From Primula veris (taxonomy: Eukaryota > Streptophyta > Magnoliopsida > Ericales > Primulaceae): a DNA stretch of 64,000 nucleotides. The first letter of the stretch is position 1. Every line of letters begins with the position of its first letter. The stretch is taken from the NCBI GenBank assembly GCA_963682055.1, contig OY821748.1:31727661-31791660 (forward strand). The letters run 5' to 3'. The notes beneath the pieces are model-generated. The model was not told the DNA's origin. It did no database searches and saw nothing but the letters and a program-made list of their open reading frames with translations. A program made the position numbers and the translations under genes. This document shows positions 58,986-64,000 of the stretch, one piece after another.

Positions 58986-60739
58986 CATTATCAGCACTTT
59001 GTTTGCGAAGATTTGAATAAAAGATAGGAGATTTGGGTATTTGTTCGAAGAACAGGGTTTAATCTCGAATATTGAGTTATAAACATACGGCCAAACTTTG
59101 AAGTTTTTTTTTTATATCGGCCTTCCCCAACATATTAGGAGTACGATTTATTTTTTTATACTTACACCTATGATCAAACGCATGATATGAAAAGAAAAAA
59201 AAACATAATTCGTTGTGTCACTGTATATTATATGCTAGTTTACGCACAATGCATAACTATAGTAATAAACCGTCTATATAAAGTCAATAATAATAAAATC
59301 GAATTTTATGTTGTACAAGGTATCTTTGCATATCTTGAATCAAACAGTACGTAACACCTACGTGAACTAATTCTAGATGTGGATATGCTTAAATAAACTT
59401 GCATGTATAGTACTTATATGCATGACGTAGCACGCACATATGAAACCAAACTGATACTTGTTTAAACTTATTCTATGTAAATTGGTAGAATGAAAAGTTG
59501 TAGAACCTGAATTGTTATGATCAGAAACATAGGAACTGATAAGAAACGCAACCAAACTATATAACTGACCATGTATTTGCATTCTAAATTGCATCAAGTT
59601 TGTTGCTATTACACTTTAGGTCCTGTAGTATAGTCTTTACATGTAAAGCAGTATATGTGTTTGAATTCATCGAGAATTTGGTCGATACATGCATACTTGG
59701 AACTTGATAATATAATTAGACAATTACCATAAACTATTATTTGTTTCTTTGCATCATGTGGTGTAAATATATGAGTTACCATGATAAAATTTTACATATA
59801 CAACAATAAAATAATAAAATATTGTGCTATATATTGCTAGTGTAAAATTGGTAAATTAGATTTAAATTACCATCAATAGAACCTACATATATAGCAGTAA
59901 AATAACAAATGATTAATTGTAATAGATACTGTTCTGAATGATAATATAATTGGTAAATCGGAGAAATAGCAATATCTATAAATGTAATATTTACTGCCAT
60001 GTGTAAAATATGATAATTTGCAAAATCATATAATTTCACATTTAACTTGAAAAAATTATGAACCTTCCACAATTAGGCTCACCTATTTGGATATGATGTA
60101 TATGAAAGATATAGGCGGAAGTCGATATCCTAATGAGGTCGGGTTTTAAGTGGCATTCGTGCCCTCCACCCTCACCGTCTTTTCTGGTCGTGTTCAAGTA
60201 GAGCTACCGAAGGGGGATGACTAAATAATAATTTCCCCGAGTGTGTTAATATGGGATGTATGTTTTTCCGAATTGGTGTCTCAGTATCAACCCGTCGTTC
60301 GATCAATGAGAACCAATTCACATTAAAAGTAAAACTATTTTTGAACATGTCGTTTCGAAACAAAGTTTGTGCATGTACAAACCATAAACATATAAACCTG
60401 TCGTTTTATATGATAACTAATCCAGAACTCCCAACACATGTTGGATGCCATCTATGATGAGGAAATCGCAAAGCATACTTGCGAAATGACTGTTTACACG
60501 TTGATGTTATTCCATCACCACATGTTAGTCACCCTGATGTGTGAAAATATGATGTCCAAATTTTTTGGATGCCGTTTTAGATGAGTAAAACACGAGTTTG
60601 TTGTTACTCTCGAGATGAAGGCTAAGGACTTGATTTTATTCTGCCACCACATTTGAGACGTGATGACATCTATGGTGAACAAATGTCTGAAATTGACATA
60701 TTGGAGCGATCATTTACCAAAATACTAGCTTGGAAAGAG
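58986..60739. other. AT-rich region between LTR-like block and copia copy 2
   Basis: No protein resemblance is seen. It could be the 5' untranslated interior of the copia element, or an insertion into it. Confidence 0.4.
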
Positions 60740-63700
60740 TATTCCATAAGTAGTATTGTGAATTTATATTTACTATGTTCCTTTAGCTCATCGCCCATCT
60801 GTTATTGGATAAGAAAATTACCCCGATCAGCAATTTTTAATCCAATTGGGTTACTGTCAAATTGTTTGCCTGATGCTAATGCTATTTGTGGACGTTGTCA
60901 CCGAATAGAGAACCGAGACAAGTATTGTTTGTCTCAAACTGTCGTGAGCATGATGCTCGCATAGCCATGCGAGGTTTAGACAATCGTCAAAACCGAATAT
61001 ATGTGGCTCCAAGACAGCCTTTAAAATGAACAATAGGGCCCGTTGTCCCAAAGCAAGAGACATTGCTCAAGGAGCTAATCTCTGCTATAAATGACCAATG
61101 TCATTCCCGGCTACTCCTAAAATAGTTCAAAACTATTATAAAGGTGGGAATCCGATGCTAATGTGGTTAAAGTTAATTGAAATGAAACTATTGAGACACC
61201 TAATTTTGTGGCTCAAATGAGTTTGATACTTTTCTTTATTGATTTTGATAAATCATTGATTCGTTTTTTTCTCATCTGAATTATGTTTTTCCATTTGGAT
61301 TATGTTTTTTTTTTCCATTTGGACATACTTTTGGATTATGGTTTGCCTGTTTATGAAATTTCTCGAAATAATTTAAATTAATTTGGGCAAATTCCTTTGA
61401 CAAATGTGACCAAAGTTAAATTATGAAATTTTAGGCAATATTTGTAGGGAAGTTGGTTTTTTTGGAAATAGTGGATAACCATTTACCACGTAATTTCACC
61501 AACTAATTGCCTAAAAGAGTCCTTTGTGACAATGATTATGGACTTGTCGTTTCAAATCGAAATCTTTGGTAAAACCAAATTGATTTGTCAAATATGAGGC
61601 CTTATACTCATGTAGATCCTGCCGTACCTTGTTGAGTTATAAAATATTCAAGAAAACCAGTGTTATCTGGTAATAGCTCATGAAAGAATTAAAATTTCTT
61701 TACATAGCCTCCATTCAATACGACCAAAAGCATATTTCAGAAGAGTTGAAATGTCTTTCAAGTGGTTTCTACCACATTCTTTAAAGCATTTAAATTTACC
61801 TTATTGTATCGCCTATCGTCGAATGATAAATTATTTAGATGCTAAGACATGATTGTCTGTACTATCATTCGCTTTTCATCGATTGATAAGAACATTTTGA
61901 TATTGTGGCATTGACCGGATGAGATATTCCCGGGTCAAAAGACAATGCTTGGTTTATAATTGCATCGCATTTAGATTCTCTCTGAGAATATATTTCTTGA
62001 TTAATCCGAAATTCATGCCACTAATGCTCAATTTGAAAGACTAGTCTGTGTAAAGATCACGAAATGGACTCGTATAATTCTTGTAAAGAATTGAAGGAGT
62101 TATTGTGGACTTATCCAACCATAAGACGGACCACAAATATAAATGGTTATGGTTGATGCATCGACAATAAGGTCACATTTTATTGTTGTTCACATAAATT
62201 CAGCATTTCCCAAACTTTTAGCCCTATCATTAAGTTGATGGCTCATGATCCGGATTATCCTGAAAAGTCAAGTCGACTTGATAACTCCGAATAGTAAGAA
62301 TCGAAATTTCGATTTGAATTACTTGATTTTGGGAATTAAAATTGAACGTCCTGTCGATTATGTTCAGACCCAAATGGACTCACGAAAATTTTGATGATGC
62401 GACTGAAAATGATTACACGAACTTCTTGTTCTTGTGCATAAAGATTTATATTTCCGTGTGGGGTAATGCTACTCTTCCGCATTGGTCCGTTATGAGGCCC
62501 ATAGACACTCAAACACCATAAGCGTACCAGCTGTTTACTGGTTATGAGCCAGAAGTCTCATATTAACGCGTGTTTAGAGTGCTTAATTAACATTTTGATT
62601 GAGCCACTATAGCGTTCAAAATATGGACCTCTAAATGGGATATAAGTCGATTATGAATCCCCTACCTATCATTTGATAGAGTAACCTTGGTAAGCAATCT
62701 CTTTACTGCATGATATGCGAAAGTGACATCACTAAGACTGTTTCCCCGTCGTTAGGGGGAGATATGCATGTGAACGTTGATAAGGAACGACGTGATGTAA
62801 CGTGGCATTCCCACTAAGTCTTAGTTGGATCCCCAAAACTACACTTAGTGATAAGTAAGTGCATAGACTCTTTAAAGTCTAACTAAATGCCAAATCCATT
62901 TAATGACTTTATGAGATGTCACGAGATCATTTATACCTGCTGCAAAATGCTTGCAAGGATAGACATCCTTGTATGCCGTGTTCTAGTCGTAACACGTTGC
63001 TTTGGTCGAACCCGTCAAGCAAAGGACGATGTCGTCGGCCATCAGTCTGTCGTCCTTCCCAAGATACGAGTAAGTTGATCAGTTCTTAATTCGTTCAGCC
63101 ATAGAGGTGATGAACTGAAATTCATTTGTCGTACGAGATTATAAAGGATCAAGGAGATCATCCTAAGAATCTCAAAATATCAGTCGATCATGATATCTTA
63201 GACGATATTGAAGCAAAACGAGACAATCATTGATTACTTGTTCATATATTCGGTGATGACTGATAATATGAGCAAATTATGACAGGGAATCATGTACCGT
63301 TGCCTGAAGTCAACGTAGAATAGACTGGACTAATGAAAACTTGCAATCCATGTAGACTCCTTAGAGAAAGTGTGTTCGGACCTGTAGCTCCAACACCACC
63401 AATGTTAAACGAGTTCGTTTATTTGGTTATTCGTAAGGAAGAGTGATGAGAATAATGAGATTGTAGAATGCTCGTCTAGTAGAACAAGGCTTCTCTCACA
63501 CCTTGGAATTGATTACGAGATGGTTTATTTTCACGTAATGGACGTTATAACGGTCCCTACTTTATCAGTTTAGTAGTTTCCGAAAAATTGATTATGCAGC
63601 ACGTGATTGTGGTCACGGTTTTATATTTATGGGGATTTAGACAAAGAGATATAGATGAAGATCCATGTGTGACTTCATGTACTTAAATTAAGTAGTTTGT

Positions 63701-64000
63701 GACCACGAAACACAATCTTAATTGACCGAGACGTTCACTATATGGATTAATATAATCCGAGCGGATGTGGTATACCTGCCTAAGTGAGTACTTGATCATC
63801 TTGGGATACTTGAACTCGTATTATGCCCTTGCGTGTTTTATTATGTGATCCACTTTCGGATTTGCCTTCGAGATGAAGGATCTTGGGAAGACACGATAGG
63901 GACTTGGTCTGATGATCGAGTCCCGTAAAGATTGAATATAAGTCCCTGATTCAGACTACACCCAGAAGGTGTTATGATGTTTTAGTCATCATGACGCTAA
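60740..64000 (+). mobile_element. Degenerate Ty1/copia retrotransposon, copy 2, runs off the window
   Basis: It is homologous to 45400-48650 over its whole length, about 15.35 kb downstream in the same orientation. The same pol landmarks appear with different lesions: TGYEPEVSY (about 62535) and MKDLGKTR (about 63870). It keeps a ~70-base stretch near 62040-62110 that copy 1 has lost. No frame is functional and the 3' end lies outside the window. Confidence 0.83.

Overview
The window is nuclear DNA of a higher plant, most likely a dicot. It is AT-rich, holds two intron-rich genes joined tail to tail, and is otherwise filled with plant transposable elements. No bacterial-type operon, CRISPR array or rRNA operon is visible. 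I reconstructed the gene models by hand by following conserved protein sequence and checking splice sites and phase at every junction.

Layout. 1-2790: gene-free, AT-rich, with an old diverged direct repeat. 2791-13621 (+): a complete 12-exon pectin acetylesterase gene (435 residues, Ser/Asp/His triad intact). Its introns hold an 8-bp-TSD hAT MITE, a TRIM retroelement with TSD, further MITEs and a ~208-bp tandem duplication. 13622-15437: convergent intergenic spacer. 15487-~37026 (-): a 7-exon mitochondrial m-AAA type FtsH protease gene (FTSH3/FTSH10 type). Its introns carry a Helitron-like element (18264-19337), a full-length Ty3/gypsy retrotransposon with near-identical LTRs and an uninterrupted polyprotein frame (25136-34526, TSD CAATC), and a three-LTR Cassandra TRIM with 5S-rRNA-like sequence (34627-35672, TSD GTAGC). 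Intron 1 is thereby about 12 kb. All three retroelement/gene units in intron 1 point the same way (minus). 37027-64000: no convincing host gene. It holds a non-coding LTR element (41034-44520), two diverged Ty1/copia pol relics in direct orientation (45.4-48.65 kb and 60.7 kb to the window end), LTR relics, a 21-bp minisatellite, a second hAT MITE of the 'TAGGGGTG' type, a plastid-like tRNA-Thr remnant, microsatellites and long stretches with nothing recognisable.

Biology. The esterase is predicted to remove acetyl groups from cell-wall pectin after passing through the secretory pathway. The FtsH protein is predicted to be an ATP- and zinc-dependent protease of the mitochondrial inner membrane. 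The genes are unrelated in function and simply convergent neighbours. I found no new enzymatic system. The points most worth checking are the composite Cassandra insertion, the very young Ty3/gypsy copy inside a mitochondrial-protease intron, a probable +1 homopolymer shift at the FtsH C-terminus, the missing in-frame ATG in FtsH exon 1, and a GC-AG intron in the esterase.
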